From: DASZCR01 sp035942915 | GTDB taxonomy: Bacteria > Acidobacteriota > Blastocatellia > Pyrinomonadales > Pyrinomonadaceae | Direction of reading: 5' to 3' | Assembly: GCA_035942915.1 (NCBI GenBank) | Contig: DASZCR010000102.1 | Span: forward strand, 1-41,430 | DNA length: 41,430 nucleotides | In this document: positions 1 to 8,595 of the stretch, piece after piece | Numbering within the stretch: the stretch's first letter is position 1 | Layout: the number at the start of each line of letters is the position of its first letter | Notes under the pieces: generated by a model | The model's input: only the letters and a program-made list of their open reading frames with translations | Databases searched by the model: none | Told to the model about the DNA's origin: nothing | Translations under genes and position numbers: made by a program

Positions 1-2679
1 GGCGGCGCGCGCGAACAGTGGCCGATGTGGAGCGAGGACGGCCGCAGCCTCTTCTACGTTTCGGACAGGGGCGGCGCGCCCAACGTCTGGACGCGCCCCG
101 TCGGCTCGCAGCAGGCGCGACAGTTGACGAAGTTTCGCGACGGGCGCGTGCTCTGGCCGAGCATCTCGTCCGACGGCCGCACGATTGTCTTCGAGCGCGA
201 CTTCCGCATCTGGCGACTCGACACCGCTTCGGGACAGGCGACCGAAGTCGCCATCACGCGGCGCGGCGCGCCTTCCGGACAAGCGGCCGAACGCCTGCGC
301 CTGACAGACCAGTTTCAGGAACTCGCGCTCGCGCCCGACGGCAAGAAGGTCGCCTTCGTCGTGCGCGGAGAGGTCTTCGCTGCCTCGTCCACTGACGGCG
401 GCGACGCCGTGCGCGTGACGACGACGCCCGCGCCCGAATCGCAACTGACGTGGTCGCCCGATAGCCGCCGTCTCGTCTACGTCTCGACGCGCAACGGTCA
501 AGGCCAACTCTTTCAATACGAGTTCGGCCCCAACACCGAGACGCAGTTGACGGCGACGGCGAGCGCCGACACCTCGCCGCGTTTCTCGCCCGACGGGCGA
601 CTGCTCGCCTTCGAGCGCGATGCGGCCGAACTGCGCGTGATGACCATCGAGACGAAGCAGGAGCGCGTCGTCGCGCGCGGCCACTTCGAGCGCCCGCCGC
701 TCAATCCAGACCGCCCGTTTGTCTGGTCGCCCGACAGCCGTTGGATAGCCTACATGCCGGTCGGCACGAAGCTCTTCAGGAACGTGCATCTCGCGCCCGT
801 CGATGGAAGCCGTCCGGCCGAGCCGGTCAGTTTCCTCGCCAACCTCAACAGCAACTCCGTCTCGTGGAGTCCCGACGGCACGTTTATCCTCTTCGACACA
901 GGACAGCGCACGGAGGATACGCAACTCGTCCGCATCGACCTCCTCCCGCGCACCCCGCGCTTCCGCGAAGACCAGTTCCGCGAACTCTTCCGCGAGGAGA
1001 CGCCGCGCACGCCCGCGCCCAACCTTCGCGTCCAACAGGAGACGCAACCGACGCCGACGCCGACACCGGCTGCGCTCCCGACGCCGACGCCTTCGCCCGC
1101 CGCTTCGCCCTCGGCCGAAGAGACCGGACGAAGACCTGCGACGAAGCCCACAGAGATAGTCTTTGAAGGCATCCGCCGACGCGTCGGCGTCGTCCCCGTC
1201 GGCGTCGATGTCGGCTACCAGACCATCAGCCCCGACGGCAAATACGTCCTGATGATTGCGAGCGCGGCCAACCAGCAGCAGCTTTACATCTACCCGCTCG
1301 ACGAACTCTCGCGCGAACCGGCTGTGGCGCGACAACTGACTTCGACGCAGGGCTTCAAGAGCTTCGCGCAGTTTACGCCCGACAGCAAAGAGGTCTTCTA
1401 TCTCGAACAGGGGCGCATTCAGGTCGTCCCGCTCGACCAGCGCCAGCAGGGGCGCACGCTCGCCGTGACGGCCGAGCTTGAGGTTGATTTCGCGCGCGAG
1501 AAGATGGAGGTCTTCAATCAGGCGTGGACATATCTGCGCGATTGGTTCTACGACCCGAAGTTTCACGGCGCTGATTGGGCGGCCATCCGCGCCGTCTACG
1601 AGCCGCAGGTGGCGGGCGCGCGCACGGCCGACGAGATGCGCCGCATCCTGCAACTGATGGTCGGCGAACTGAACGCTTCGCACACCGGCATCACCCCGCC
1701 GGGCGGCGTCGGACAGCCCACGACCGGCCGACTCGGCCTGCGCTTCGACCGCGCCGAGTACGAGACGACGGGGCGTCTACGCATCACGGAGGTCATCCCG
1801 CTCAGCCCTGCGGCGCTGGCGCGCGACGCCGCCTCGGCCGACCGCGCACGCGAGTTGAAACCCGGCGACTACCTGCTGGCCGTCGAAGGCCGACAGGTTG
1901 ACGCGCGCACGAACCTCGACGAATTGCTCAACTACAAGATTAATCGTCGCACCGTGCTGACGGTCGCACAGTCGGCCGACGGGGCGGGGCGTCGTGACGT
2001 GGCCGTGCGGCCGGTCAACGCCGCGACCGAGCGCGGGCTGCTCTATCGCAAGTGGGTCGAGGACAAGCGCGCCTACGTCGCGCGCGTGAGCGGCGGTCGT
2101 CTCGGCTACGTGCATATGTTCGACATGTCTGCGGCCTCGCTCGCGCAACTCTATCTCGACCTCGACGCCGAAAACCACGCGCGCGAGGGCATCGTCATCG
2201 ACATTCGCAACAACAACGGCGGCTTCGTCAACGTCTATGCCATCGACGTGCTCTCGCGTCGCAGTTACATCACGATGACGCCGCGCGGACTGCCCGCCGG
2301 GCCTGCGCGCACGACGCTCGGCCAGCGCGCCATCGAACTGCCGACCGTGCTCGTCACCAACCAGCACTCGCTCTCCGACGCGGAGGACTTCGCCGAAGGC
2401 TACCGCGCGCTCAAGTTGGGGAAGATTGTCGGAGAGCCGACGGCCGGGTGGATTATCTACACGTCGAACGTGCCGCTTGTTGACGGGACGGTCGTGCGCC
2501 TGCCGTTCGTCAGGATTGAGACGGCGAGCGGCGAGAACATGGAACTCAACCCGCGTCCGGTGGACGTGCCTGTGACGCGTCCTGCGGGCGAGAGCTACAC
2601 AGACCGCGACGTGCAACTGGATACGGCCGTGCGCGAACTGCTCGGCCAGCGAGGCGCGCAGCGTGCACAGCGGAAGTAA
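1..2679 (+). CDS. Tricorn-like S41 protease, PD40 repeats plus PDZ (5' truncated)
   Basis: The reading frame is open from the first base, so the N-terminus lies outside the window; about 890 residues remain, against roughly 1,050-1,100 for full tricorn homologues. The N-terminal half carries repeated WSPDSR/FSPDGR motifs typical of TolB/PD40 beta-propeller blades. A Thr-Pro-rich linker follows (about positions 1050-1120), then a second set of blades. Next come a core region with the ELNASH motif (candidate catalytic His), a PDZ-like domain, and an S41 domain with DIRNNNGGF and a SLSDAEDF segment that should hold the nucleophilic Ser. The likely role is degradation of peptides in the periplasm or at the surface; the signal peptide cannot be seen. 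A strong hairpin lies 25 bp past the stop. Family assignment is confident, substrate unknown. Confidence 0.93.
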   Translation, partial: GGAREQWPMWSEDGRSLFYVSDRGGAPNVWTRPVGSQQARQLTKFRDGRVLWPSISSDGRTIVFERDFRIWRLDTASGQATEVAITRRGAPSGQAAERLRLTDQFQELALAPDGKKVAFVVRGEVFAASSTDGGDAVRVTTTPAPESQLTWSPDSRRLVYVSTRNGQGQLFQYEFGPNTETQLTATASADTSPRFSPDGRLLAFERDAAELRVMTIETKQERVVARGHFERPPLNPDRPFVWSPDSRWIAYMPVGTKLFRNVHLAPVDGSRPAEPVSFLANLNSNSVSWSPDGTFILFDTGQRTEDTQLVRIDLLPRTPRFREDQFRELFREETPRTPAPNLRVQQETQPTPTPTPAALPTPTPSPAASPSAEETGRRPATKPTEIVFEGIRRRVGVVPVGVDVGYQTISPDGKYVLMIASAANQQQLYIYPLDELSREPAVARQLTSTQGFKSFAQFTPDSKEVFYLEQGRIQVVPLDQRQQGRTLAVTAELEVDFAREKMEVFNQAWTYLRDWFYDPKFHGADWAAIRAVYEPQVAGARTADEMRRILQLMVGELNASHTGITPPGGVGQPTTGRLGLRFDRAEYETTGRLRITEVIPLSPAALARDAASADRARELKPGDYLLAVEGRQVDARTNLDELLNYKINRRTVLTVAQSADGAGRRDVAVRPVNAATERGLLYRKWVEDKRAYVARVSGGRLGYVHMFDMSAASLAQLYLDLDAENHAREGIVIDIRNNNGGFVNVYAIDVLSRRSYITMTPRGLPAGPARTTLGQRAIELPTVLVTNQHSLSDAEDFAEGYRALKLGKIVGEPTAGWIIYTSNVPLVDGTVVRLPFVRIETASGENMELNPRPVDVPVTRPAGESYTDRDVQLDTAVRELLGQRGAQRAQRK

Positions 2680-2703
2680 GGCGGAATAAATCAGACCCTT
2701 CTG

Positions 2704-2763
2704 AGCGCCTTTCGCATCTTCAGCGTGAGATTCACATTTCACGTTGAAGAGGCGGAAGGCGCT
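2704..2763. terminator. Near-perfect 60-nt hairpin between convergent genes
   Basis: Positions 2704-2715 pair with 2752-2763 (12 pairs, one G-T), one mismatch follows (2716/2751), then 2717-2728 pair with 2739-2750 (12 pairs, one G-T), leaving a 10-nt loop. It sits between the convergent stops of the S41 protease and the sigma-54 regulator and could terminate both. No clear T-tract follows on the plus strand. A diverged relative lies at 28304-28370. Confidence 0.7.
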
Positions 2764-2793
2764 TAGAGTTTGAAGTGGGAGCGAGACGGGCTT

Positions 2794-4227
2794 TTAGCGC
2801 GAGTCGTTTGCGCCTTGCGCGATTGGTGTTTGAGAGGATTGCTGGTCGGAGTCCTGCATCACGCCGCGTTCGCGGTAGGCGCGCAGTTTGTTGTGCAGCG
2901 TCTTCAAACTTATCTGAAGGAGTTCGGCGGCGCGCGTCTTGTTGTTGTCGGTCTTCTGCAAGGTGCGCAGAATCATCTGCCGCTCGACCTCTTCAATCGG
3001 CGTGCCGACGGGGAGCGTAATCGTGTCCTGCTCGCGCGCTTTCTGGCGCTGGTCAAGCGGGTAGGGCGCGAGATGATGGCGCTCGATGGCCTCGCCCGAA
3101 CAGATGATAACGGCGCGTTCGACGACGTTTCGCAGTTCGCGCACGTTGCCCGGCCAGTGGTGCGATTGGAGTGCTTCGAGCGCGGCGGGCGTCAGGAAAC
3201 GCGCGGGACGCTGGTGGCGCTCGGCCAGTTGCGCGACGAGATGTTGTGCGAGCAGCGGCAGGTCTTCCTTGCGTCTTCTGAGCGGCGGCAACTCGATGGT
3301 GATAACGTTGAGGCGGTAGAGCAAATCTTCGCGGAAGTCGCCGCGCCGGACGGCCTCGTGCGGGTCGCGGTTCGTGGCCGCCAGCACGCGCACGTCTATC
3401 GGAATCTCGTGCGAGCCGCCGAGTCTGCGAACGGCGCGCTCTTCGAGCACGCGCAGGAGTTTGGCTTGCAGAAGCGGCGGCATCTCGGCAATCTCGTCGA
3501 GCAGGAGCGTGCCCGAATTGGCTAACTCGAAGCAGCCTTGACGACGCGAGGCCGCGCCCGTAAACGCGCCCTTTTCATGACCGAACAGTTCCGACTCCAT
3601 CAACGTCTCAGGAATGGCCGAACAGTTGATGGCGATGAAGGGCGCGCGCCTGCGCGGGCTGAGGTTGTGCATCGTGCGTGCGACCAACTCCTTGCCCGTG
3701 CCGGACTCGCCCGTGATAAGCACGGAGGCCGACGAAGAGGCGACCTGCTCAATCAGCGCATAGACTTGCCGCATCGGCTCGGAGACGCCGACCAACTCTC
3801 CGAACGTCCCTCGGTCGCGCAGTTGACGACGCAGCGCATCGTTCTCGCGCCGCGTCTCGGCATGCTCGACAGCACGCTCGACGACAAGGCGCAACTTGTC
3901 GAAGTCCAGAGGCTTCTCGAAGTAGTGATAAGCGCCCTCTTCCTGAATGGCGCGCATCGCCATCTCGACCGAGCCTTGCCCGGTGAGCAGAATGACGGCC
4001 GCCTCCGGCTGTCGCTCGCGCAACTCGCGCAGCAGGCCGAAGCCGTCGAGGTTCGGCATCAGGACATCTGTGATGACGACCGACGGACGAAACTCCTCCG
4101 CAAGCGCCAACGCGCTGAGGCCGTCGGCAGCGATTTCGGTTTCATAACCCCACCCGCCGAGCATCTCGCTCAGGCTTTCGGCGATGACGGGTTCGTCGTC
4201 AACGATGAGCACGCGTCCTTTGAGCAT
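2794..4227 (-). CDS. Sigma-54-dependent response regulator, NtrC family
   Basis: The protein is 477 aa in the standard order. An N-terminal receiver has the acidic pair D10/D11 and the phospho-acceptor D54 in VVITDVLMP. A AAA+ domain has the Walker A motif GESGTGKE and the sigma-54 contact loop GAFTGA. A C-terminal Fis-type helix-turn-helix has the NKTRAAELLQIS segment. It should bind upstream activating sites and drive RNA polymerase with sigma-54 once phosphorylated. No histidine kinase gene is adjacent, so the signal is unknown. It lies 120 bp downstream of hemD on the same strand; co-transcription with the heme genes is possible but not shown. No good Shine-Dalgarno precedes the ATG. The last 30 or so residues are polar and Gln-rich. 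Confidence 0.95.
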   Translation of the reverse strand: MLKGRVLIVDDEPVIAESLSEMLGGWGYETEIAADGLSALALAEEFRPSVVITDVLMPNLDGFGLLRELRERQPEAAVILLTGQGSVEMAMRAIQEEGAYHYFEKPLDFDKLRLVVERAVEHAETRRENDALRRQLRDRGTFGELVGVSEPMRQVYALIEQVASSSASVLITGESGTGKELVARTMHNLSPRRRAPFIAINCSAIPETLMESELFGHEKGAFTGAASRRQGCFELANSGTLLLDEIAEMPPLLQAKLLRVLEERAVRRLGGSHEIPIDVRVLAATNRDPHEAVRRGDFREDLLYRLNVITIELPPLRRRKEDLPLLAQHLVAQLAERHQRPARFLTPAALEALQSHHWPGNVRELRNVVERAVIICSGEAIERHHLAPYPLDQRQKAREQDTITLPVGTPIEEVERQMILRTLQKTDNNKTRAAELLQISLKTLHNKLRAYRERGVMQDSDQQSSQTPIAQGANDSR

Positions 4228-4347
4228 AGGTGAATGTCCGGGGCGCGGGGGAACTTCAAGCTTTGAATCCGGCGATGAGGAGCAAAGGTATTAGTTCGAG
4301 CGCCGGACGTTTACGTTAGCACAAACGGCTTCCGCGCGCGAACGGCT

Positions 4348-5208
4348 TTAGGTAGAACGGGCGGCGAAGTGTTCTGCGACGGCGCGTGCGAGAGCGCGTG
4401 TGGTCGATTCGGGGGGCTGGATGTGGACGCGCAGTCCGTAGTCGGCGGCGGTGCTCGCCGTCACATCTCCGATGCAGGCGACGACGATTTCTGAGAGCAC
4501 GGCGGAGAGGTCGTTGGTATCGAAGAGCCGCGCGAAGTTCGAGACCGAAGAGCCGCTTGTAAAGGTGATGCAATCGACCGCACCGCCGAGGAGCATCGCC
4601 TCCATGCGCGCGCGGTCGGTCGTTTCCGGGCGCACCGTGCGATAGGCCGCCACCACATCGACGCGCGCACCGGCCTCCTCCAAAGCGCGCGGCAGGAAGT
4701 CGCGTGCGACGGCCGCGCGCGGGAGCAGGAAGTTGAGGTTGGCGAACTGTTCGCGGCCGCCGAGATAAGCTTCGAGCGCCGCATAGACTCCTTCGGCCTT
4801 GAACTGTTCGGGGACGACATCGACGTGCACCTGCGCGTCGCGCAAGCGGTCGGCCGTCGCCGCGCCGACGGCGCAGACGCGCAACTCGTCCAGGTCTCCC
4901 GCGTCGCGCCCCAGAGCTTCGAGGCGGCGCATGAAATGTTCGACGCCGTTGGCGCTCGTCAGAATGAGCCAGTCGTAGCCGTAGAGATTTTCAATCGCCT
5001 CGTCGAGCGGCGCATAAGACTCCGGCTCGACAATCTCGATGGTCGGACAGGAGACGACGCGCGCGCCGTAGGCTTCCAACTCGGCGACGAACCCGGACGC
5101 CTGCGCCGCCGCGCGCGTGACCATCACCGTTCGGTCGGCGAGCGGTCGCCGCGTCGCATCGTCGCGCACTTCCTCCGACGCATCTGGCCTCGCCTCTTTC
5201 ATCGCCAT
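4348..5208 (-). CDS. hemD: Uroporphyrinogen-III synthase
   Basis: The gene encodes 286 aa and should close and invert ring D of hydroxymethylbilane to give uroporphyrinogen III. Recognisable HemD features include an N-terminal LADRTVMVTRAAAQA segment, an LTSANGVEHF motif, and a C-terminal ITFTSGSSVSNF motif followed by CIGDVTASTA. The ATG at 5208 starts one base after the hemC stop, so translation is probably coupled; a second in-frame ATG at 5202 is an alternative. The frame stays open well upstream inside hemC, but that extension is only an antiphase shadow of hemC. HemD sequences diverge strongly, so gene order right after hemC is important support. Confidence 0.92.
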   Translation of the reverse strand: MAMKEARPDASEEVRDDATRRPLADRTVMVTRAAAQASGFVAELEAYGARVVSCPTIEIVEPESYAPLDEAIENLYGYDWLILTSANGVEHFMRRLEALGRDAGDLDELRVCAVGAATADRLRDAQVHVDVVPEQFKAEGVYAALEAYLGGREQFANLNFLLPRAAVARDFLPRALEEAGARVDVVAAYRTVRPETTDRARMEAMLLGGAVDCITFTSGSSVSNFARLFDTNDLSAVLSEIVVACIGDVTASTAADYGLRVHIQPPESTTRALARAVAEHFAARST

Positions 5209-5209
5209 T

Positions 5210-6136
5210 TCAATTCGAGAGCAGGGAAGCGGCTCCGCGCTCCAACAGTTTCGATGCGAGCGACGCGCCGAGTTCTTCCGACACGGCCGCCTCGCCCTCG
5301 ACCCAATCGCGCAGCACGCGCTCGCCGGAGACGGTCGCGACGAGAGCTTCCAGACGCAGACGTTCGCCGGAGACGGTCGCATGCGCGGCGATGGGAAACT
5401 GGCAGCCGCCGCCGAGCGCGCGCAGCAGCGAGCGTTCCGCCGTGCAGGCGGCACGCGTCCCCGCGTCTTCGAGAGCGCGGACGAGACGATTCGTCTCCTC
5501 GTCGTCTGCGCGCGTTTCGATGCCGAGCGCGCCCTGACCGACCGCAGGCAGCATCTCGTCGGTCGAGACGGCCGCGCTGATGCGCGCGGAGAATCCGAGA
5601 CGACGCAAGCCCGCAGAGGCAAGGATGATGGCATCGTACTCGCCCGCGTCGAGCTTACGCAGGCGCGTATCGACGTTGCCGCGCAACTCTCTGACGAGCA
5701 GGTCAGGACGCAGGTGTTTGAGTTGCGCCGTCCGGCGCGGGCTTGACGTGCCGACGCGTGCCGCACGCGGCAGTTCACGAAGCGCAGTGACGCCGCCCGC
5801 GCCTTCGGGCAGGACGAGCGCGTCGCGCGCGTCTTCGCGCTCCGTGATGGCCGTTATCGAAAGCCCTTCGGGGACGAGCGTCGGTAGGTCTTTGAGCGAG
5901 TGGACGGCGATGTCGATGCGGCGTTCGATGAGCGCCTGTTCAAGTTCTTTGGTGAAGACGCCCTTGCCGCCAATCACCGACAGAGGCACGTCGCGCATCA
6001 CGTCGCCCGAAGTCTTAAAGACCTCGACGCGTACCTCGACGCCGTCTCCCAGAGCTTCCAGACGCGTCCGCACCCACTCTGCCTGCCACAGCGCCAGCTT
6101 CGAGCCGCGCGAACCGATAATCAGCCGCTCTCTCAT
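5210..6136 (-). CDS. hemC: Porphobilinogen deaminase (hydroxymethylbilane synthase)
   Basis: The 308-aa product polymerises four porphobilinogen units into hydroxymethylbilane. The family start IIGSRGSKLALWQAEWV is present, as is the DIAVHSLKDLP motif. GGGCQFPIAAH near the C-terminal third contains C245, the position that binds the dipyrromethane cofactor. I take ATG 6136 as the start; an in-frame GTG at 6142 would add two residues. No strong Shine-Dalgarno is visible. The gene follows hemA by 81 bp, which hold a nested palindrome, and precedes hemD by one base. hemB is not in this window. Confidence 0.95.
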   Translation of the reverse strand: MRERLIIGSRGSKLALWQAEWVRTRLEALGDGVEVRVEVFKTSGDVMRDVPLSVIGGKGVFTKELEQALIERRIDIAVHSLKDLPTLVPEGLSITAITEREDARDALVLPEGAGGVTALRELPRAARVGTSSPRRTAQLKHLRPDLLVRELRGNVDTRLRKLDAGEYDAIILASAGLRRLGFSARISAAVSTDEMLPAVGQGALGIETRADDEETNRLVRALEDAGTRAACTAERSLLRALGGGCQFPIAAHATVSGERLRLEALVATVSGERVLRDWVEGEAAVSEELGASLASKLLERGAASLLSN

Positions 6137-6149
6137 AAACACAATAAGA

Positions 6150-6212
6150 AGCCAGCTATCGATAATCCGTTAAAGACCGGCCTGTCTTTAAATGGACTGC
6201 CGACTGCTGGCT
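6150..6212. promoter_or_regulatory. Nested palindrome between hemA and hemC
   Basis: An inner perfect 8-bp stem TTAAAGAC/GTCTTTAA (6170-6177 with 6184-6191, 6-nt loop) lies inside a 7-bp outer repeat AGCCAGC/GCTGGCT (6150-6156 with 6206-6212). The element begins just after the hemA stop and ends shortly before the hemC start. It may be a processing site, partial terminator or mRNA stabiliser that sets hemC-hemD expression relative to hemA. Function is inferred from structure only. Confidence 0.5.
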
Positions 6213-6217
6213 GCCCT

Positions 6218-7501
6218 CTACTTCTCTTCATTCTCTTCAAGCCCGAAGATGTCGCGCCATGCCTGTACGTTCTCGTCCTCGCCCGTGTCGTAGGAGCGGC
6301 GCATGCGATGGATGACGGGATGCGAGATTTTGTTGACGGCCGAGACGAGCAGCGCCTCGATGGCGCGCTCCTGTTCGGGCGTCAGTTGGCCGAGTCGATG
6401 GCGTTTGCGCGCAAACTCTTCGAGCGCGATGCGGCGCAACTTCTCGCGCAGCGCGCCGACCGTCGGGCCGATGTCGAGGTCGCGCAAGGTCTGTTGAAAC
6501 TGCATCACTTCGGACTCAACGATGAGTTCCGCGCGCTCCGCCTCGCGCTCGCGCTCGCGGATATTGGAGGTGATGACGGCTTCGAGGTCGTCCACGTCGA
6601 AGACAAAGAGGTTGTCTAGTTCGCCGACCTTCGGGTCGACGTTGCGCGGCACGCTGATGTCGATGAAGAAGGCCGGACGGTTGCGACGCGCGGCGCGGGC
6701 GGCGTTTGCCATCGTCGCGTCGATGACGTAGCCGTCGGCCGCCGTCGAACAGATGACGATGTCGGCCTCTGCGAGAGTCTGCGCGAGGCGTTCGTACTCG
6801 ACGGCCTCGCCGCCAAACTTTCCGGCCACACGCACGGCCGCCTCATGCGTGCGATTGACGACAATCAGACGAGACGCGCCTGCGCTGGCGAGGTGTTGCG
6901 CGGCAAGTTCGGCCATCTCGCCCGCGCCCACCAGAAGGACGGTCGCGCCCTTGAGCGACCCGAATATCTTGCGCCCCAACTCGACCGCCGTGAAACTGAT
7001 GGAGACGGCCGACGCGGCGATGCCGGTCTCCGTCCGCACGCGTTTGGCGACGCGCAGCGCATGATGGACGAGGCGATGGATAACGCGTCCGGCCGTGCCC
7101 GTCTCGACGGCCAGAGAGTAGGCGCGGCGCACCTGTCCGAGCACTTGCGGTTCGCCGACGACCATCGAGTCGAGCGAGGAGGCAACGCGGAAGACGTGGC
7201 GCACGGCGGCCTCGTCGGCGTGCGTGTAGAGGTGCGCGTTGAAGGTTTCGGCGGGCAGCATGCGCGCGTTCGCGCTGAGATGGTCGCGCAGGCGGCGCGC
7301 CGCCTCCGCCCCGCGCTCACGCCCCGAAGCCGCGAGAATCTCCACGCGGTTGCACGTCGAGACTATCAACCCTTCGCGCACCACCTCGCCATCGACAATC
7401 GCATGCAGACTCTCGGCGCACGCCTGCTCGGAGAGCGCGAGTTGCTCGCGCACCTCGACCGGCGCGGTCTTGTGATTGAGTCCGACGAGAACGATGGACA
7501 T
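6218..7501 (-). CDS. hemA: Glutamyl-tRNA reductase
   Basis: The 427-aa product reduces Glu-tRNA(Glu) to glutamate-1-semialdehyde, the first committed step of the C5 heme pathway. The N-terminus shows LVGLNHKTAPVEVRE, and catalytic C50 lies in VSTCNRVE. A Rossmann NADPH site is at LLVGAGEMAELAAQHL, followed by a C-terminal dimerisation helix. The start ATG at 7501 follows a heptamer inverted-repeat array directly and has no recognisable Shine-Dalgarno. It lies downstream of the hemX/ccsA-type gene, an order common in bacterial heme operons. Confidence 0.97.
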   Translation of the reverse strand: MSIVLVGLNHKTAPVEVREQLALSEQACAESLHAIVDGEVVREGLIVSTCNRVEILAASGRERGAEAARRLRDHLSANARMLPAETFNAHLYTHADEAAVRHVFRVASSLDSMVVGEPQVLGQVRRAYSLAVETGTAGRVIHRLVHHALRVAKRVRTETGIAASAVSISFTAVELGRKIFGSLKGATVLLVGAGEMAELAAQHLASAGASRLIVVNRTHEAAVRVAGKFGGEAVEYERLAQTLAEADIVICSTAADGYVIDATMANAARAARRNRPAFFIDISVPRNVDPKVGELDNLFVFDVDDLEAVITSNIREREREAERAELIVESEVMQFQQTLRDLDIGPTVGALREKLRRIALEEFARKRHRLGQLTPEQERAIEALLVSAVNKISHPVIHRMRRSYDTGEDENVQAWRDIFGLEENEEK

Positions 7502-7511
7502 AGCGTCAGGT

Positions 7512-7603
7512 TGATGGGTGATAGGTGATAAGTGATAGGTAATAGGTGATAAGATAAAACCTGTCTACTCTTATCACCTATCACCCATCACCTATCACTT
7601 ATC
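7512..7603. repeat. GTGATRR heptamer inverted-repeat array between ccsA and hemA
   Basis: The left arm (about 7513-7553 on the plus strand) is a run of 7-nt units GTGATAG, GTGATAA and GTAATAG. The right arm (7570-7603) is the complementary CTATCAC/CCCATCAC series. An A/T-rich loop of about 16 nt joins them. In the sense direction of the genes, the stop-codon-rich arm overlaps the ccsA TAA (7599-7601) and the CTATCAC arm ends about 10 nt before the hemA ATG. Confidence 0.9.
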
Positions 7604-8414
7604 CAAACACATGATAGCCGCCGAGGACGAACGCGCCGATGAAGGTGCAGAGTACGAGCGCGAAGCCTGCGATGCCGAGCCACGCGGCGCGGCGACCGCG
7701 CCACTGTGTACGGTAGTGCAAAAGCGTCAGGTAGAGCACCCACGTCAGCAGCGCGAAGAACTCTACCGGGTCATTGTGCCAGATGTGGCCGTTGCGCGCC
7801 GACGACCAGACGACGCCCGTAATGATGCCGAGCGTCAGCAGCGTGAAGCCGATGGCCGCAGCCGAAGTGCCGATGTCATCGACGGTCGTCAAAGACGGCA
7901 GACGATGAAAGACGGCGCTGAATGTCTTCTGCTTCAACTCGCGTTCCTGCCACAGGTACATGACGCTGGCGGCGAACGCGACGAAGAAGGAGGCGTAGGC
8001 GAAGATGAGCAGCGTCGTATGCACCGGGAAGAGCCACGCGGCATCGCCCTCGGTGATGCGCCCGACGTGTCGTCCCTCGTCGCCTAAAGCGAAGTTTGAG
8101 ATGAGGACGAGCACGGAGACGAGCGGCAGCAGGAAGACTCCGAGCGCGTGCGTGCGGTAGCGATAGACGGCCAGCCCGTAGGCGACGACGAGCGTCCACG
8201 CGAGAAACGAAATCGTCTCGTGGAGATGGAAGAGCGGGTAGTGGCCTTCCTGCACCCAATCGACGATGAGTGCCGCCGTGTGCGCCGCAAACCCGCACGC
8301 GAGCGAACCCGTCGTGACGCGCTCAAGCGAGCGTCTTTTCGTCACAAAGGTCAGGATGGCGTGGATTGCCGCGACCACGTAGGCCGCGAGCGCCGCGTAT
8401 AAAAGGGGCTTCAT
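7599..8414 (-). CDS. HemX/CcsA-family cytochrome c assembly membrane protein
   Basis: The 271-aa product is highly hydrophobic, with about eight predicted membrane helices. The C-terminal half has WLFPVHTTLLIFAYASFF and the segment GHIWHNDPVEFF, resembling the WWD/tryptophan-rich heme-handling region of the CcsA/CcmC/HemX superfamily. Family members either present heme to apocytochrome c (CcsA/ResC) or, as HemX beside hemA, modulate glutamyl-tRNA reductase. The position directly upstream of hemA favours the HemX group. I chose ATG 8414 (MKPLLYAALAAYV); the longer open frame would add a Ser-rich, non-membrane leader that runs across the promoter. The stop codon is embedded in the heptamer array. 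Confidence 0.88.
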   Translation of the reverse strand: MKPLLYAALAAYVVAAIHAILTFVTKRRSLERVTTGSLACGFAAHTAALIVDWVQEGHYPLFHLHETISFLAWTLVVAYGLAVYRYRTHALGVFLLPLVSVLVLISNFALGDEGRHVGRITEGDAAWLFPVHTTLLIFAYASFFVAFAASVMYLWQERELKQKTFSAVFHRLPSLTTVDDIGTSAAAIGFTLLTLGIITGVVWSSARNGHIWHNDPVEFFALLTWVLYLTLLHYRTQWRGRRAAWLGIAGFALVLCTFIGAFVLGGYHVFG

Positions 8415-8430
8415 CGGATGAAATGAGCGG

Positions 8431-8449
8431 CTCGAAGAACTGCTTCGAG
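8431..8449 (-). promoter_or_regulatory. Small hairpin at the 5' end of the heme operon transcript
   Basis: CTCGAAG (8431-8437) pairs with CTTCGAG (8443-8449) around a 5-nt loop. It coincides with the expected transcription start (near 8446) of the promoter at 8453-8482, so it could cap and stabilise the operon mRNA or influence initiation. This is structural inference only. Confidence 0.35.
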
Positions 8450-8452
8450 GGT

Positions 8453-8482
8453 ATTGTATGTGATGCGCCGGAAGGTCGGCAA
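8453..8482 (-). promoter_or_regulatory. Predicted sigma-70 promoter of the ccsA-hemA-hemC-hemD operon
   Basis: On the minus strand, TTGCCG (8477-8482, 4 of 6 matches to -35) is separated by 18 nt from TACAAT (8453-8458, 5 of 6 matches to -10). The predicted start near 8446 leaves a leader of about 30 nt before the ccsA ATG at 8414. Confidence 0.5.
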
Positions 8483-8595
8483 GCTTGTACTCTCGCTCGT
8501 CGTCGCCTGTTGAAAGCGAGCGAGAGAACGTGCGACACTCCGCCGCGCACGCCGCCGCCGTTTCGCAATTCATTCAGAAAGGATTCGCCCGAACC

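Noticed and set aside
1020..1125. Thr-Pro tandem stretch in the S41 protease as a possible mobile or coding-repeat insertion
   Set aside because: It is an in-frame low-complexity linker between propeller segments, common in exported multidomain proteins.
5209..5778. Longer N-terminus for HemD running into hemC
   Set aside because: The extension is an antiphase shadow of hemC and does not resemble HemD; the ATG one base after the hemC stop fits the family N-terminus.
7512..7603. CRISPR array
   Set aside because: The repeated unit is only 7 nt, contiguous, without unique spacers, and forms inverted arms; no cas gene is present.
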